A stretch of 64,000 nt of DNA from Janthinobacterium sp. 17J80-10 (GCF_004114795.1 NZ_CP035311.1:1798001-1862000); one strand, 5' to 3'; shown: positions 9,325 to 18,548, counted from the stretch's first letter. Notes: generated by a model not told the origin, from the letters alone. Translations and numbers: made by a program.

Positions 9325-11178
9325 TCAGGCGGCCAGGCGCGCTGTCGTGCGGCAGCCATCCAGAAGGAAGGACAGGTCCAGCACCAGTACCAGTTCGCCC
9401 TCGGCGGAACGTGCCGTGCCGGTGATGCCGGACACGCTCATCGCGGTCAATGGCTTGATCACCATTTCTGCAGTGCCTTCGACCCGGTCCACCGCCAGGA
9501 TATAGGGCTGCGGTGCGGCAATGACGATGCCGATGCGCTCTTCGGATTTTTCGTAACCCAGTGTCTGGCCGAGCGAGCGCACTGGCAGCGGCCGGCCCTG
9601 GTCACGCATGACCGGGGCGCCGCCGACGGCTTCGAATTCAGCGGGTAACTGCACCACGCGTTCCACCACGCTCATCGGGATCGCCAGCGCCGCGCCGGCC
9701 GTGCGCACCAGCATGGTCGGCACGATCGACAGTTCGATCGGCAGGCGGATCGAGAAGCAGGTCCCGGCGCCCAGGGTAGAGTCGATGGTGATGGCGCCGC
9801 GATGCTTTTCCACCGCGGTTTTTACCACGTCCATGCCGACGCCGCGGCCCGAGACGCTGGAGGCAACCTCCTTGGTGGAAAATCCGGGCAGAAATACCAG
9901 TTGCAGCGCCTCTTCGACGGTTTGCGCCGCCGAGTCACTGATCAGGCCCTTGGCCAGCGCCTTGGCGCGCAGTACTTGCGCATCCATGCCCTTGCCATCG
10001 TCGCCAATCTGGATCATGACACTGTTGGCTTGCTGCCAGGCCTTGAGCAAGATGGTCGCCTTGGCTGGCTTGCCCGCGGCAACGCGCGCGTCGGCGTTTT
10101 CAATGCCATGATCGAGCGAGTTGCGCAGCATGTGGACCAGCGGGTCGTACAGGCTGTCGACCACGACCCGGTCGACTTCGGTTTCAGCGCCTTCAATGAC
10201 CAATTCCACTTCCTTGCCCAGGTCGCGCGCCAGTTCGCGCACCATGCGGGGGAACTTCTGGAACAGGCGGCCGACCGGCTGCATGCGGGTCGAAAGGGTG
10301 GCGCGCTGCAATTCCGTCGAGTAGCGCGATGCTCGTCCCAGGGTTTCCGCCAGGGTCGTCATCAGGCTGGCGGCATCGCCTTCGAACTTGAATTGCATGA
10401 GTTTTTCGAGCAGCACGCTGGCCTGGTTGGCTGCCTGCACGGATTCGCCTGCCACTTCCAGGAGCGCATCGAGCTTGACTGCATCAATGCGGATGCTTTC
10501 ATCCTTGGCCGAGGTCTGCTTGCCTTCGGCTGCGGCGGCTGGCTTTGCGGTCCGGCCTGCGGCGGCCGGGCTGGCAGCCGGCGCTGAGGCGCCGGCGTCG
10601 GCGAAAGTTGCCGGTGCCGCTGGCGCGGCGGGGCGCTGTGCGGCCAGTTCAGCGGGCACTACGGCGTAATAAAGCGCTTCCCAGTCCGGGCCATCGGCGG
10701 GCGCGTCGGCTGCGGCGGCGCCTGCATCCGCCGGAACGCTCGCCTGCGGCGCGCTTGCTGGCGCGGCGCTCCTGGCGGCGGGTGTGGCGCCGGCCTTGCC
10801 TTCGATGGCCTGGTTGAGCAAATCCTTGAGATCTTCCGGCATGCCCGAAAGCGCGGCCGGCTCGGTGCCGTTGGACAGCGCCTGCAGCTGGTCGGCGACA
10901 AAGCCGCTGGCTTGCAGCGCCGCTTCGATCGCCAGCGGCGTGACCGGCACCTTGCCGGTGCGCAGGCCGTCGAACAGGTTTTCAGTCAGGTGGCAGGCGG
11001 CAACCATTGCCGGCAGGTTCATGAAGCCGGCGCCGCCCTTGATCGTATGGAAGGAACGGAACAGGGCGTTCAGCGTGTCGGCATCGTCGGGATGCTTTTC
11101 CAGGCTGAGCAGGTGTTCTTCCACGTTCGTCGCAAGGTCAAGCGCCTCGACGACGAACTCCTTGAGCATTTCATCCAT
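9325..11178 (-). CDS. cheA: Chemotaxis histidine kinase CheA
   Basis: Histidine kinase of 617 residues, near the short end for CheA. An N-terminal Hpt (P1) domain carries the phospho-accepting His44 in SFHTIKGGAGF. An Ala/Pro-rich linker (about 125-215) follows, with no clear CheY-binding P2 domain. Then come the dimerisation helices, the HATPase domain with N box (LVHMLRNSLDHGIE), G1 (DDGKGMD) and G2 (GRGVGMDVV), and a C-terminal CheW-like domain from about 480. Its ATG overlaps the cheZ stop (ATGA), which indicates translational coupling. No receptor, CheW or CheY gene is in the window, so it either belongs to a split flagellar regulon or to a separate pathway. Confidence 0.9.
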   Translation of the reverse strand: MDEMLKEFVVEALDLATNVEEHLLSLEKHPDDADTLNALFRSFHTIKGGAGFMNLPAMVAACHLTENLFDGLRTGKVPVTPLAIEAALQASGFVADQLQALSNGTEPAALSGMPEDLKDLLNQAIEGKAGATPAARSAAPASAPQASVPADAGAAAADAPADGPDWEALYYAVVPAELAAQRPAAPAAPATFADAGASAPAASPAAAGRTAKPAAAAEGKQTSAKDESIRIDAVKLDALLEVAGESVQAANQASVLLEKLMQFKFEGDAASLMTTLAETLGRASRYSTELQRATLSTRMQPVGRLFQKFPRMVRELARDLGKEVELVIEGAETEVDRVVVDSLYDPLVHMLRNSLDHGIENADARVAAGKPAKATILLKAWQQANSVMIQIGDDGKGMDAQVLRAKALAKGLISDSAAQTVEEALQLVFLPGFSTKEVASSVSGRGVGMDVVKTAVEKHRGAITIDSTLGAGTCFSIRLPIELSIVPTMLVRTAGAALAIPMSVVERVVQLPAEFEAVGGAPVMRDQGRPLPVRSLGQTLGYEKSEERIGIVIAAPQPYILAVDRVEGTAEMVIKPLTAMSVSGITGTARSAEGELVLVLDLSFLLDGCRTTARLAA

Positions 11179-11912
11179 CAGAAGCCGAGACCTTCCAGCA
11201 GGCTATCCACGTCGTCTTGGCCCAGTGCGCTGGTGGACGGGCCCTGCATGAGCGATTCCGGCGCTTCCTTCAGGCTCTGCACGACTTCGGGGGGCGCATT
11301 GTCCAGCAAAAGTTGGGCGAGCTCGTTCTCGACCTTTTGCGTGACGGCGACAATTTTCTTGATCAACTGGCCAGTAATGTCCTGGAAGTCCTGCGCCATC
11401 ATGATGTCGAGCAGGCGCGCCTTTTCGGTTTCGGTGGCGCTGGCGACCTGCAGGGCAAATTCTTTTGAATCGGTGGCCAGCAGGCGGAATTCTTCCACGC
11501 TCAGCTTGCCTTCAAACAGGCTGGTCCAGCGGCTATCCATCGCCTGTGCGCTTTTCAGCACGGCTTCCTGCTCCGGGATGCCCTGGTCGATCGTGTTGAG
11601 GACGCGGTTGGCGGCCTGTTCGGTCAGCGAGGCGATGTGCTCCAGGCGCCCCTGGGCATCGGTGATCTGCGAGGCGACGTCGGACAGGGTGCGGTCGTAA
11701 CCGAGTTCGCGCAGCGAGTCATGCAGCAGGCGCACGATGCCGCCGAGGCGTTCGTACATTGGCTTGGCTTGCTGGTCCTGGCTATCGTAAATGTCCGACG
11801 CCAGCTTGCCATCGATCTCCGCCGGCGGGGCTGGCACGGCTTGCGTCACCACATTTGCCTGGGCGCGTTGCGCCGACACTTCTTCAAAGAGTGCGTCAAG
11901 GTCGTCAGTCAT
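11178..11912 (-). CDS. cheZ: Protein phosphatase CheZ
   Basis: CheZ dephosphorylates CheY-P at the flagellar motor. The 244-residue protein is largely helical, with the signature active-site segment MMAQDFQDITGQLIKKI (catalytic Asp and Gln) and the C-terminal CheY-binding tail DDVDSLLEGLGF. The start ATG 11912 is chosen because it has GGAGAAG about 8 bases ahead and the homologous N-terminus (MTDDLDALFEE). The longer open frame to 12101 is mostly intergenic. It is the first gene of the cheZ-cheA unit and lies back-to-back with the B12 uptake operon. Confidence 0.92.
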   Translation of the reverse strand: MTDDLDALFEEVSAQRAQANVVTQAVPAPPAEIDGKLASDIYDSQDQQAKPMYERLGGIVRLLHDSLRELGYDRTLSDVASQITDAQGRLEHIASLTEQAANRVLNTIDQGIPEQEAVLKSAQAMDSRWTSLFEGKLSVEEFRLLATDSKEFALQVASATETEKARLLDIMMAQDFQDITGQLIKKIVAVTQKVENELAQLLLDNAPPEVVQSLKEAPESLMQGPSTSALGQDDVDSLLEGLGF

Positions 11913-12088
11913 AGCAAGTGCTTCTCCAGTGTGCGGGGAGCCGTCCAGCAGGCCAGTCGGCCAGACGGCAATATATCGTCGATTATTGCGTTGATTACTG
12001 GCAATAATACCGAAGAATTTCTCGGCATGGGCAAAGGAATTGTCAAATCGTCGCAAATGCGCAAGGCATCCGCGATCATGTTGCCGAA

Positions 12089-12118
12089 TTGACTGGTGCA
12101 TGGGTTCAAGCGTAGACT
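12089..12118 (+). promoter_or_regulatory. Sigma-70-type promoter of the B12 uptake operon
   Basis: TTGACT (12089-12094) and TAGACT (12113-12118) are 18 bases apart. Transcription would begin near 12125, exactly where the cobalamin riboswitch starts. Confidence 0.5.
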
Positions 12119-12124
12119 TGCGGG

Positions 12125-12345
12125 GTTTTGGTGCCCGCGCGTCTTTCCTGGCGCGCAGTTAAACGGGAAACACGATGCCTTGTTGATTCGCGCTGTATCC
12201 AGGCGACTCCAGGCGGCGTGTGCTGCCCCCGCAACGGTAAGCAAGCGTACGGCAATGCCGTACTGGCTGTGTCTCGATACCACTGTGCTCGTCTGGCATG
12301 GGAAGGTGGCACGGTTTGTCTTGTCAGCCCGGATACCGGCCAGAA
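12125..12345 (+). promoter_or_regulatory. Cobalamin (adenosylcobalamin) riboswitch
   Basis: The conserved cobalamin aptamer elements occur in order: GGTGCC at 12130, the AAACGGGAA block near 12161, CTGCCCCCGCAACGGTAA at 12223-12240, and the B12 box AGCCCGGATACCGGCC at 12326-12341. It precedes a TonB-dependent receptor and B12 transporter genes, the classic setting in which bound cobalamin shuts off import. From 12346 to 12506 I see no hairpin with a T-run, so repression is more likely at translation through the ribosome binding region before 12507 than by termination. Confidence 0.95.
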
Positions 12346-12506
12346 CAGGTGAAAGTGCTGCGAACGGGGAATTTCGCGAACTCGAAATGACTCTGCTGCA
12401 CCGTTGGCAACCTCATTCCGTTTTTCGTTTTCCTCCCCCGTTTCCGACTTTTGTTAAGCCCAGCCTGCGGGGACGCCGGCCGGGAGCTTTTCTTGAAAAC
12501 GAAATC

Positions 12507-14534
12507 ATGTCCAAGCATAGTCATTCCCGCCCAGCCAGGGCGGCCTCCATTAATTCCTTGCCGGCGTTTGGCCGATTGCAGCCCGTTGCGGCTTTGTTGC
12601 CGCTCCTGTTTGCCAATAACCTGTATGCCCAGCAGGCGTTAGCCCCGGTCGTGGTTACCGCGACACGCTTTCAGTCCGATGCGGCAAATGCGCCAATTGC
12701 TGCCCAGGTCATCACTGCAGATGAAATACGCAACAGTTCGGCCACCACGGTTTCCGAGGTGCTCAGCAAGGTCGGCGGGGTGCATACCCGCATCAACTTC
12801 ACCGGTGTGTCGGACCTGCCTCTGGATCTGCGCGGCTTCGGCATGTCAGGCGACCAAAACACCCTGGTCCTGCTGAACGGCCAGCGCATTTCCGAGAACG
12901 AGGGTGCTGCGGCCCGTCTGTCGGCAATTCCCCTCGACTCCATCGAACGCATTGAAATCCTGCGCGGCAGCGGCGCCGTGCTGTACGGCGGCGGGGCGAC
13001 GGGCGGCACCATCAATATCATCACGCGGTCGCCGGTGATTGACGGTGTGGCGGGCAATGTCAAGGTATTGGCCGGCAGCCACAAGCTGCGGGAATCGCGC
13101 GGCGGGGTGCAAGCCGGCAATGGCCAGTGGGGGCTGAGCTTGAATGCGCAGCATTACGAGAATGATAACTACCGCGCCAACAACCGGGCAGAACAGCAGG
13201 CTGTCAGCGGCGAATTGCGTTTCGGCGGGCGTGACGAATTCATTGCATTCAATTTCAGTGCCGATGACCAGAAAACCCGCTTGCCTGGCGCACGTACCGA
13301 GGCGCAGCTCGCCACTGATCCGCGCGGGGCGTCGACACCGGATGATTACTTGAACAGCGATAGCCAGGTGTTTTCCCTTCGCGGGGAAAAACGCCTGGGC
13401 GACGTGACTCTCGCCATCGACATCGGGCGGCGCAACAAGGATACGCGCCTATTCAACAGTGCCGCCTGGGGGACAAGCCAGATGGATACGGATGTGGATG
13501 TCACGACGGTGTCCCCGCGCCTGTTGTGGAAGACCCGCCTGGCCGGCATGGATAACCGCCTGACGGTGGGCCTGGACTGGAGCGAATGGACGTATGTGAA
13601 CAAATCCGTCGGCACCGGTTTCATGTCCAGCCTTGACGAGTCTGGCAGCCAGGATAACCGCGCGATCTATTTCCGCGACGAATTGACGCTGTCGACCGGC
13701 ACGCGCCTCAGCATTGGCGCGCGCCGCGAAAATGTGACCCAGGAGCATGCGGAAAGCATCGTGCCGCGCCCAAGCTCGACTGTCGAACACCATTTGTCTG
13801 CCCATGAGCTGGCGGTACAGCAGGAACTGGGTGCAGGGTACTCCGCCTATGGACGCGTGGGCCGGAGTTTCCGCGTCGCGAACATCGACGAGAATCGCTG
13901 CTGGTTCGCGCCATGTCCGCCCCTGCTCATGCCGCAACGCTCCAGCGATCGCGAACTGGGCCTGGAGTGGAGCGGCAAGGGCGCAAGCCTGCGGGCCGGG
14001 CTGTTCGAAATGGATATCAGCGATGAAATCCACTACAACTCCCTTACCTTTACCAACATGAACCTGTCGCCAACGCGGCGTCGCGGCCTTGAACTGGAAG
14101 GCAAGCTGCCTGTCGGTAAAGCGGTGGACCTGTCGGCGCGTTACACCCGGACCCAGGCACGCTTTCGTCAAGGCGTCTATGGCGGCGTCAATGTTGCGGG
14201 CAATGATGTCCCGCTGGTACCCAAGGATCGCGTCAGCCTGAACCTCGGCTGGCAGGCGGCGGCGGCAACGCGCCTGACGGTGCATGTCAATTATGTCGGC
14301 AGCCAGCGCTACGACAATGACCAGGCCAACCTCTTCCGCAACATGCCAGCCTACACGGTGACCGACATCAAGGTCAGCCATGACCTGGGCGCATGGCGGC
14401 TGGCCGCGGGCATCAATAACCTGTTCGACAAGGCATATTATTCGTATGGAATCGTCAACGGTACCTATACTTCGTTTAATGCCTATCCGGAAGTGCGGCG
14501 CAATGGTTATGTAAGCGCGGAGTATCGTTTCTGA
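12507..14534 (+). CDS. btuB: TonB-dependent vitamin B12 receptor
   Basis: Outer-membrane TonB-dependent receptor of 675 residues, close to the 600-700 usual for BtuB. A signal peptide ends near FANNLYAQQ, followed directly by the TonB box-like PVVVTATR. The plug domain shows VLSKVGGVHTRINFTG, LDLRGFGMSGDQNTLVLLNG and GAVLYGGGATGGTINIIT. The remainder is a beta barrel closing in NGYVSAEYRF with the terminal Phe needed for outer-membrane assembly. The cobalamin riboswitch ahead and the BtuF/BtuC/BtuD-type genes behind fix the substrate as cobalamin or a corrinoid. The ribosome binding site is weak, as expected for a riboswitch-controlled start. Confidence 0.93.
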   Translation: MSKHSHSRPARAASINSLPAFGRLQPVAALLPLLFANNLYAQQALAPVVVTATRFQSDAANAPIAAQVITADEIRNSSATTVSEVLSKVGGVHTRINFTGVSDLPLDLRGFGMSGDQNTLVLLNGQRISENEGAAARLSAIPLDSIERIEILRGSGAVLYGGGATGGTINIITRSPVIDGVAGNVKVLAGSHKLRESRGGVQAGNGQWGLSLNAQHYENDNYRANNRAEQQAVSGELRFGGRDEFIAFNFSADDQKTRLPGARTEAQLATDPRGASTPDDYLNSDSQVFSLRGEKRLGDVTLAIDIGRRNKDTRLFNSAAWGTSQMDTDVDVTTVSPRLLWKTRLAGMDNRLTVGLDWSEWTYVNKSVGTGFMSSLDESGSQDNRAIYFRDELTLSTGTRLSIGARRENVTQEHAESIVPRPSSTVEHHLSAHELAVQQELGAGYSAYGRVGRSFRVANIDENRCWFAPCPPLLMPQRSSDRELGLEWSGKGASLRAGLFEMDISDEIHYNSLTFTNMNLSPTRRRGLELEGKLPVGKAVDLSARYTRTQARFRQGVYGGVNVAGNDVPLVPKDRVSLNLGWQAAAATRLTVHVNYVGSQRYDNDQANLFRNMPAYTVTDIKVSHDLGAWRLAAGINNLFDKAYYSYGIVNGTYTSFNAYPEVRRNGYVSAEYRF

Positions 14535-14600
14535 ATCGTGCCGTGGCGCCATCGTCCTGCCTGCACGGAGACGTTGGCGCCACGGCATTTTCCCGTCACC

Positions 14601-15377
14601 ATGAATAAATTGGTTTCCAGTCTGCTTCTGTCGACAATGGTATTGCTGCCGTTGACGGGCGTGGCCGAGCCTGCCAGGCGGATTGTCTCGCTCGACCTGT
14701 GCACCGACTGGATGCTGGCGCGGTATGCCGATCCCGCAAGGGTCGCAGCCCTGTCGCCGCTGAATCGGCAATATGCAGCTCCCTGGCCGGACGCCGGCTG
14801 GCCGGTGCATGACGGTACCCTGGAGCGGATACTCCAGCTCAAGCCCGACCTCGTCGTCACTGGTGAATATAATGCCCTGCTGTTGCGCGGGCGCTTGCAA
14901 ACGCTTGGCGTGAAAGTCGAGATACTGCCATTGCCGAAAAGCCTGAAGGACGTCACCGCCTATGAAAAACGCTTGCTGGAATTGCTCGACATTCCCGCCG
15001 ACAGGGCCAGCCAGGCTGTGCCGGCACCGAGTCAGGCTGGCCCGAGCAAGCGCCTGCTGCTCCTTGGCCCCAATGGCATCGGCACCGGACAATCGACGTT
15101 CGAAAACGACATCCTGGAGCGCGCCGGCTGGACAAACTATTTGCGCGGCGAAGGCTATATCCGGCTCGACCTCGAACGCATCGTCGCCGATCCGCCGGAT
15201 GCGATCCTGGCGTCCACCTCCGCCAGCAGGGCGCTGGCCAGCAGGTTCGCGGAACATCCGGTCCTGCAGCGCGCCGTTCCCCGAGAGCACTGGCTCACCA
15301 CCGATTACTGGCGCTGGCAATGTCCCGGTCCCTGGACCTGGGATCTGGTACGGCAATTGCATCAATGGCTAAACTGA
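14601..15377 (+). CDS. btuF: Periplasmic cobalamin-binding protein
   Basis: Class III periplasmic binding protein of 258 residues. The ATG at 14601 gives a standard signal peptide (MNKLVSSLLLSTMVLLPLTGVAEP). The mature protein opens with RRIVSLDLCTDWMLARYA, typical of BtuF/FecB domains. The conserved LQLKPDLVV and RIVADPPDAILAS segments mark the two lobes. It delivers cobalamin from the periplasm to the permease encoded next. The 3' end overlaps the permease start by 13 bases, so translation is coupled. Confidence 0.88.
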   Translation: MNKLVSSLLLSTMVLLPLTGVAEPARRIVSLDLCTDWMLARYADPARVAALSPLNRQYAAPWPDAGWPVHDGTLERILQLKPDLVVTGEYNALLLRGRLQTLGVKVEILPLPKSLKDVTAYEKRLLELLDIPADRASQAVPAPSQAGPSKRLLLLGPNGIGTGQSTFENDILERAGWTNYLRGEGYIRLDLERIVADPPDAILASTSASRALASRFAEHPVLQRAVPREHWLTTDYWRWQCPGPWTWDLVRQLHQWLN

Positions 15378-16351
15378 TCAATCCCTTTTTTATTGCATTG
15401 CTGCTGTTGACGGCAATGCTCTCTCTGGCAACGGGCTCGACCCCGGTGCCGGTGCTGTCCGGGCTGTTCGACTGGATCACGGCGCAGGAAAGCGCCGGCG
15501 CCATCATCGTCGGCGAGATCCGCCTGCCGCGCACGCTGCTGGCAATCGCCGTAGGCGCCGCACTGGGCATGAGCGGGGCGGCATTGCAGGGCCTGCTGCG
15601 CAACCCGCTGGCCGACCCCGGCCTGACGGGCGCCAGCCAGGGGGCGGCGCTGGGCGCGGCCGGGGTGTTTTATTTCGGCCTGTTTCCGGGTGCGGGCGCG
15701 GTCGCGCCGGCGATTGCCGGCCTGATCGGCGCAGGCTTGGCGCTGGCGCTGATGCTTGGCCTCGCAGGCTCATCCAGGCCGTCCATGGTCATCATGGCCG
15801 GCCTGGCGATTTCGACGCTGACCGGCGCGGCGCTGGCCGCGGTGCTGAATTTTGCCCCCAATCCCTATGCCATGCAGGAGCTGGTGTTCTGGTTGCTGGG
15901 CTCGGTTTCGGAGCGCGGTCTCGACAGCCTGTGGCTGCTGTTGCCGGCCTTGCTGGTTGGGGGTGTCCTGATCTGGCGCCAGCGCCGCCTGCTTTACGGG
16001 CTCAGTCTCGGCGAACAGGTGGCCGAGAGCATGGGCCTTGCCAGCAGTCGCGGCAGCCGGCTCGTCGTCCTCGGGGCGGCCCTCCTGGTCGGCGCCTCGG
16101 TATCGGTTGCGGGCAGCATCGGCTTTGTCGGCCTGCTGGTGCCGCACCTTGTCCGCCCCCTGGTGGGCCATCGCCCTGATCGCCTGTTGCTGCCTTCGGC
16201 CCTGGCAGGCGCCTCGCTCGTCTGTCTGGCCGATATCTGCGTGCGCCTGCTGCCGCCAGGCCGGGATCTCAAGCTGGGCGTGTTGACTTCCCTGATCGGC
16301 GCGCCGTTTTTCATCTGGCTTGTATGGAAGGACCGCAAACGATGGCTCTGA
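15365..16351 (+). CDS. btuC: FecCD-type ABC permease for cobalamin
   Basis: Inner-membrane permease of 328 residues with about ten hydrophobic segments. Family motifs include RLPRTLLAIAVGAALGMSGAALQG near the N-terminus and GSIGFVGLLVPHLVRPLVGH, which contains the coupling helix contacting the ATPase. The ATG at 15365 (MAKLINPFF) is chosen over an in-frame ATG at 15320 because it begins at the first membrane helix. Its end overlaps the ATPase gene by 10 bases. Siderophore permeases share this fold, and the riboswitch decides for B12. Confidence 0.9.
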   Translation: MAKLINPFFIALLLLTAMLSLATGSTPVPVLSGLFDWITAQESAGAIIVGEIRLPRTLLAIAVGAALGMSGAALQGLLRNPLADPGLTGASQGAALGAAGVFYFGLFPGAGAVAPAIAGLIGAGLALALMLGLAGSSRPSMVIMAGLAISTLTGAALAAVLNFAPNPYAMQELVFWLLGSVSERGLDSLWLLLPALLVGGVLIWRQRRLLYGLSLGEQVAESMGLASSRGSRLVVLGAALLVGASVSVAGSIGFVGLLVPHLVRPLVGHRPDRLLLPSALAGASLVCLADICVRLLPPGRDLKLGVLTSLIGAPFFIWLVWKDRKRWL

Positions 16352-17070
16352 TCAGCGTTCGCCAGTTGCATGTCGAGGGCCGCGTCGCCGAGGTTTCCTT
16401 TGCCCTCGAGCGGGGCGAGATGCTTGGGGTCATCGGCCCCAACGGCTCGGGAAAATCGACCTTGCTGCAAACTCTGGCCGGCATTCTGCCGGTGCAGGGC
16501 GACATCGTGTTCGAGGGGCATGCGCTCGGCGCGATATCGCCGCGTCACCGGGCCCAGGGCATCGGCCTGTTGCCGCAGTCTTGCGAGAGCGCGTGGTCAT
16601 TGAGCGTGGAAGATGTCGTGGCGCTCGGGCGCCTGGCCTGGGACGACGAGGATGCCGCTGCAATCGAGGCGGCCATCGATCAGGCCGGGGTGCGCGAGTT
16701 GCTCGGCAGGAAAGTGGATCAGCTTTCCGGTGGCGAGCGCGCGCGCGTCTGGCTGGCCCGCGTTCTGGCAGGCCAGCCCCGCCTGTTGCTGGCCGATGAG
16801 CCGATTGCCAGCCTCGACCTGTTTTATCAGCGCAGTGTCATGAATGTGCTGCGGCACTATGCCAGCGCAGGGCAGGGCGTCATCGTGGCCATTCATGATC
16901 TCGGCCTTGCGGCACGTTATTGCGACAAGCTTTGCCTCATGCAGCGCGGCAGGGTTTACGCGTCGGGCACACCGGAGGCCGTGCTGACGGAAGCGAATTT
17001 GTCGGAGGTTTTCAAGGTTCCGGTCCATGTGGATTTGCATTCCACGCCGCCGGTGATCGCAGCAATGTGA
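16342..17070 (+). CDS. btuD: ABC transporter ATP-binding protein for cobalamin
   Basis: ATPase subunit of 242 residues. Walker A is GPNGSGKST, the signature is LSGGERARVWLARVL, Walker B is LLLADEPIASLD, and the switch His is in AIHDLGLAARY. The ATG at 16342 is preferred because GGAAGGA lies just upstream; an ATG at 16324 is also in frame. It couples ATP hydrolysis to the permease encoded upstream, completing a BtuCDF importer. Confidence 0.9.
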   Translation: MALISVRQLHVEGRVAEVSFALERGEMLGVIGPNGSGKSTLLQTLAGILPVQGDIVFEGHALGAISPRHRAQGIGLLPQSCESAWSLSVEDVVALGRLAWDDEDAAAIEAAIDQAGVRELLGRKVDQLSGGERARVWLARVLAGQPRLLLADEPIASLDLFYQRSVMNVLRHYASAGQGVIVAIHDLGLAARYCDKLCLMQRGRVYASGTPEAVLTEANLSEVFKVPVHVDLHSTPPVIAAM

Positions 17071-17084
17071 AAGGATGCGCTTCC

Positions 17085-17609
17085 ATGAGACCCGGCAAGA
17101 ATCTGGATGAACTGTGTTATCCCTTCATTTACGAGACATCGTCCCTGTGTGATTTCGAGGTGGTCACGGATGAACTTTGCGGGCATATCGGCGCCGTGCT
17201 GTCGCTGCTGCCGGCGGAGATGACGGACATCGCCCGGGACCTGGACCACCTGCAACCCCTGGCATTTCACGTCAATGGCTCCATTCGCGGGCGTCTCGCC
17301 ATAGACGAGGCTGACCTGGCGTGGCTGCAGGGTCGCCTCGCCCATTACCGCAGCGAGATCGGTGAACGGATCAATGGTTTCGTGCTGCCGCGCGGCGCCG
17401 TGCCGGTGCCGCAATTGCATCTGGCCCGGTCGGCGGCAAAAAAAGCGATCCGCCTGTTGGTACGGGTGGAACAGGAAGGAAAAATCGTACCGATGGTGTT
17501 GCCCAGAATGTGCAACATGATGTGCAATTTCTTCTTTACCCTGACACTGGTGATCAACCAGCGACGCGGCTTCACGGAAATTCCCTTCGTCAGCAAAAGC
17601 TATGGGTAA
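17085..17609 (+). CDS. Divergent ATP:cob(I)alamin adenosyltransferase-like protein
   Basis: A 174-residue protein, start ATG 17085 with AAGGA at 17071. The C-terminal half resembles PduO/EutT adenosyltransferases: an LAWLQGRLAHYRSEI helix, then FVLPRGAVPVPQLHLARSAA followed by KKAIR, at the place where PduO proteins have FxLPGG...LHxARTxxRRAER. The usual N-terminal phosphate-binding segment (GDxGxT) is absent and the catalytic Arg-rich helix is altered. The position as the last gene of a riboswitch-controlled B12 uptake operon supports conversion of imported cobalamin to adenosylcobalamin. It could instead have lost catalysis and act as a corrinoid carrier or chaperone. Confidence 0.65.
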   Translation: MRPGKNLDELCYPFIYETSSLCDFEVVTDELCGHIGAVLSLLPAEMTDIARDLDHLQPLAFHVNGSIRGRLAIDEADLAWLQGRLAHYRSEIGERINGFVLPRGAVPVPQLHLARSAAKKAIRLLVRVEQEGKIVPMVLPRMCNMMCNFFFTLTLVINQRRGFTEIPFVSKSYG

Positions 17610-17612
17610 TCT

Positions 17613-18548
17613 TCAGGTCAGTTGATAGTCCACCGGTACAAGGGAACGCAGGGAACTTTCCTCTCCCAGAGATTCCCGCAGATTGATTTCAATGGCGCGG
17701 CAGATCGCATCAAGCGGCAGGTCGTTGGCTGAAACCCCGAACGGTTCTTCAATTTCATCGCCAAGCGCATCCAGGCCGAAAAACGTGTAGGCAACGATGC
17801 CGACGACAAACGGCGTCATGAAGCCGATCAAGTCCACCAGCCCGAAGGGCAGCAGGAAGCAATACAGGTATGCGGTGCGGTGCAGCAGCAGCGTGTATGA
17901 AAAAGGGATGGGCGTATTCCTGATCCGTTCGCACGAAGCCGCGGCTGACACCAGCGCCGACATCGTGGCATCGATCGCGGCGACCAGGCAGCTGTCGATG
18001 CGGCCGTCATCGATGCAGCGCCGCAGGTCTTCGCCCATGCGGTTCATCAGGAAGTTGGGTTTGTTGGATGCCTTCGCAAGCAGCCGCCACTCGTCTTTTT
18101 CCAGCAAGTGCTGCAATTCAGCGGTGCTGTCCGAGTCGCGCAGATGGTGGCGCAGCGCGTGCGCAAAGGCGATGGCACGGTGGATCATGCGCGTGCGGAG
18201 ATCCGTCGAGCCAGGCGGTTGCAGTGATGCGGGGCCGATCAGGCTGAGGCACTGACGCGCAAAGTTGTTACTTCTAAGGACCACTTCACCCCAGAGCTTG
18301 CGTCCCTCCCAGTAGCGGTCGTACGCTGAATTGTTGCGAAAGCCGAGGAAGATTGCCAGCGGCAAGCCGATCAGGGTAAAGGGAATCGTGGTCAGCGTGA
18401 TCTTGTGGTGCAGGAGCGCGCCATCGGTGTATGTCACCAGGATGGCGAGGAGGGTGGTCACTGCCAGGCTCTTCCAGATCCGCGACAGGATCGATCCCCG
18501 CATCGTCAGAAACAGCCGCAGGCCTGAAGGCCGGTCACGCACGATCAT
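17613..18548 (-). CDS. Bestrophin-family anion channel (UPF0187)
   Basis: Membrane protein of 311 residues of the bacterial bestrophin/RFP-TM family, pentameric chloride or anion channels. Visible are the N-terminal basic segment, a first hydrophobic pair (AVTTLLAILVTYTDGALL; LIGLPLAIFLGFRNNSAYDRYWEGRK, whose FRNNxAYDRxWE is the family signature), and a late pair (YLYCFLLPFGLVDLIGFMTPFVVG; FFGLDALGDEIEEPFG). It is convergent with the B12 operon, with only 3 bases between stops. Its promoter must lie in the 346-base gene-free stretch downstream in window coordinates. Confidence 0.9.
   Translation of the reverse strand: MIVRDRPSGLRLFLTMRGSILSRIWKSLAVTTLLAILVTYTDGALLHHKITLTTIPFTLIGLPLAIFLGFRNNSAYDRYWEGRKLWGEVVLRSNNFARQCLSLIGPASLQPPGSTDLRTRMIHRAIAFAHALRHHLRDSDSTAELQHLLEKDEWRLLAKASNKPNFLMNRMGEDLRRCIDDGRIDSCLVAAIDATMSALVSAAASCERIRNTPIPFSYTLLLHRTAYLYCFLLPFGLVDLIGFMTPFVVGIVAYTFFGLDALGDEIEEPFGVSANDLPLDAICRAIEINLRESLGEESSLRSLVPVDYQLT

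Noticed and set aside
12096-12506. N-terminal extension of the TonB receptor from 12096
   Set aside because: The open frame crosses the cobalamin riboswitch; the signal peptide starts at 12507.
13449-15365. 638-codon minus-strand frame
   Set aside because: Antisense to btuB and btuF, with no recognisable domain; a composition artefact.
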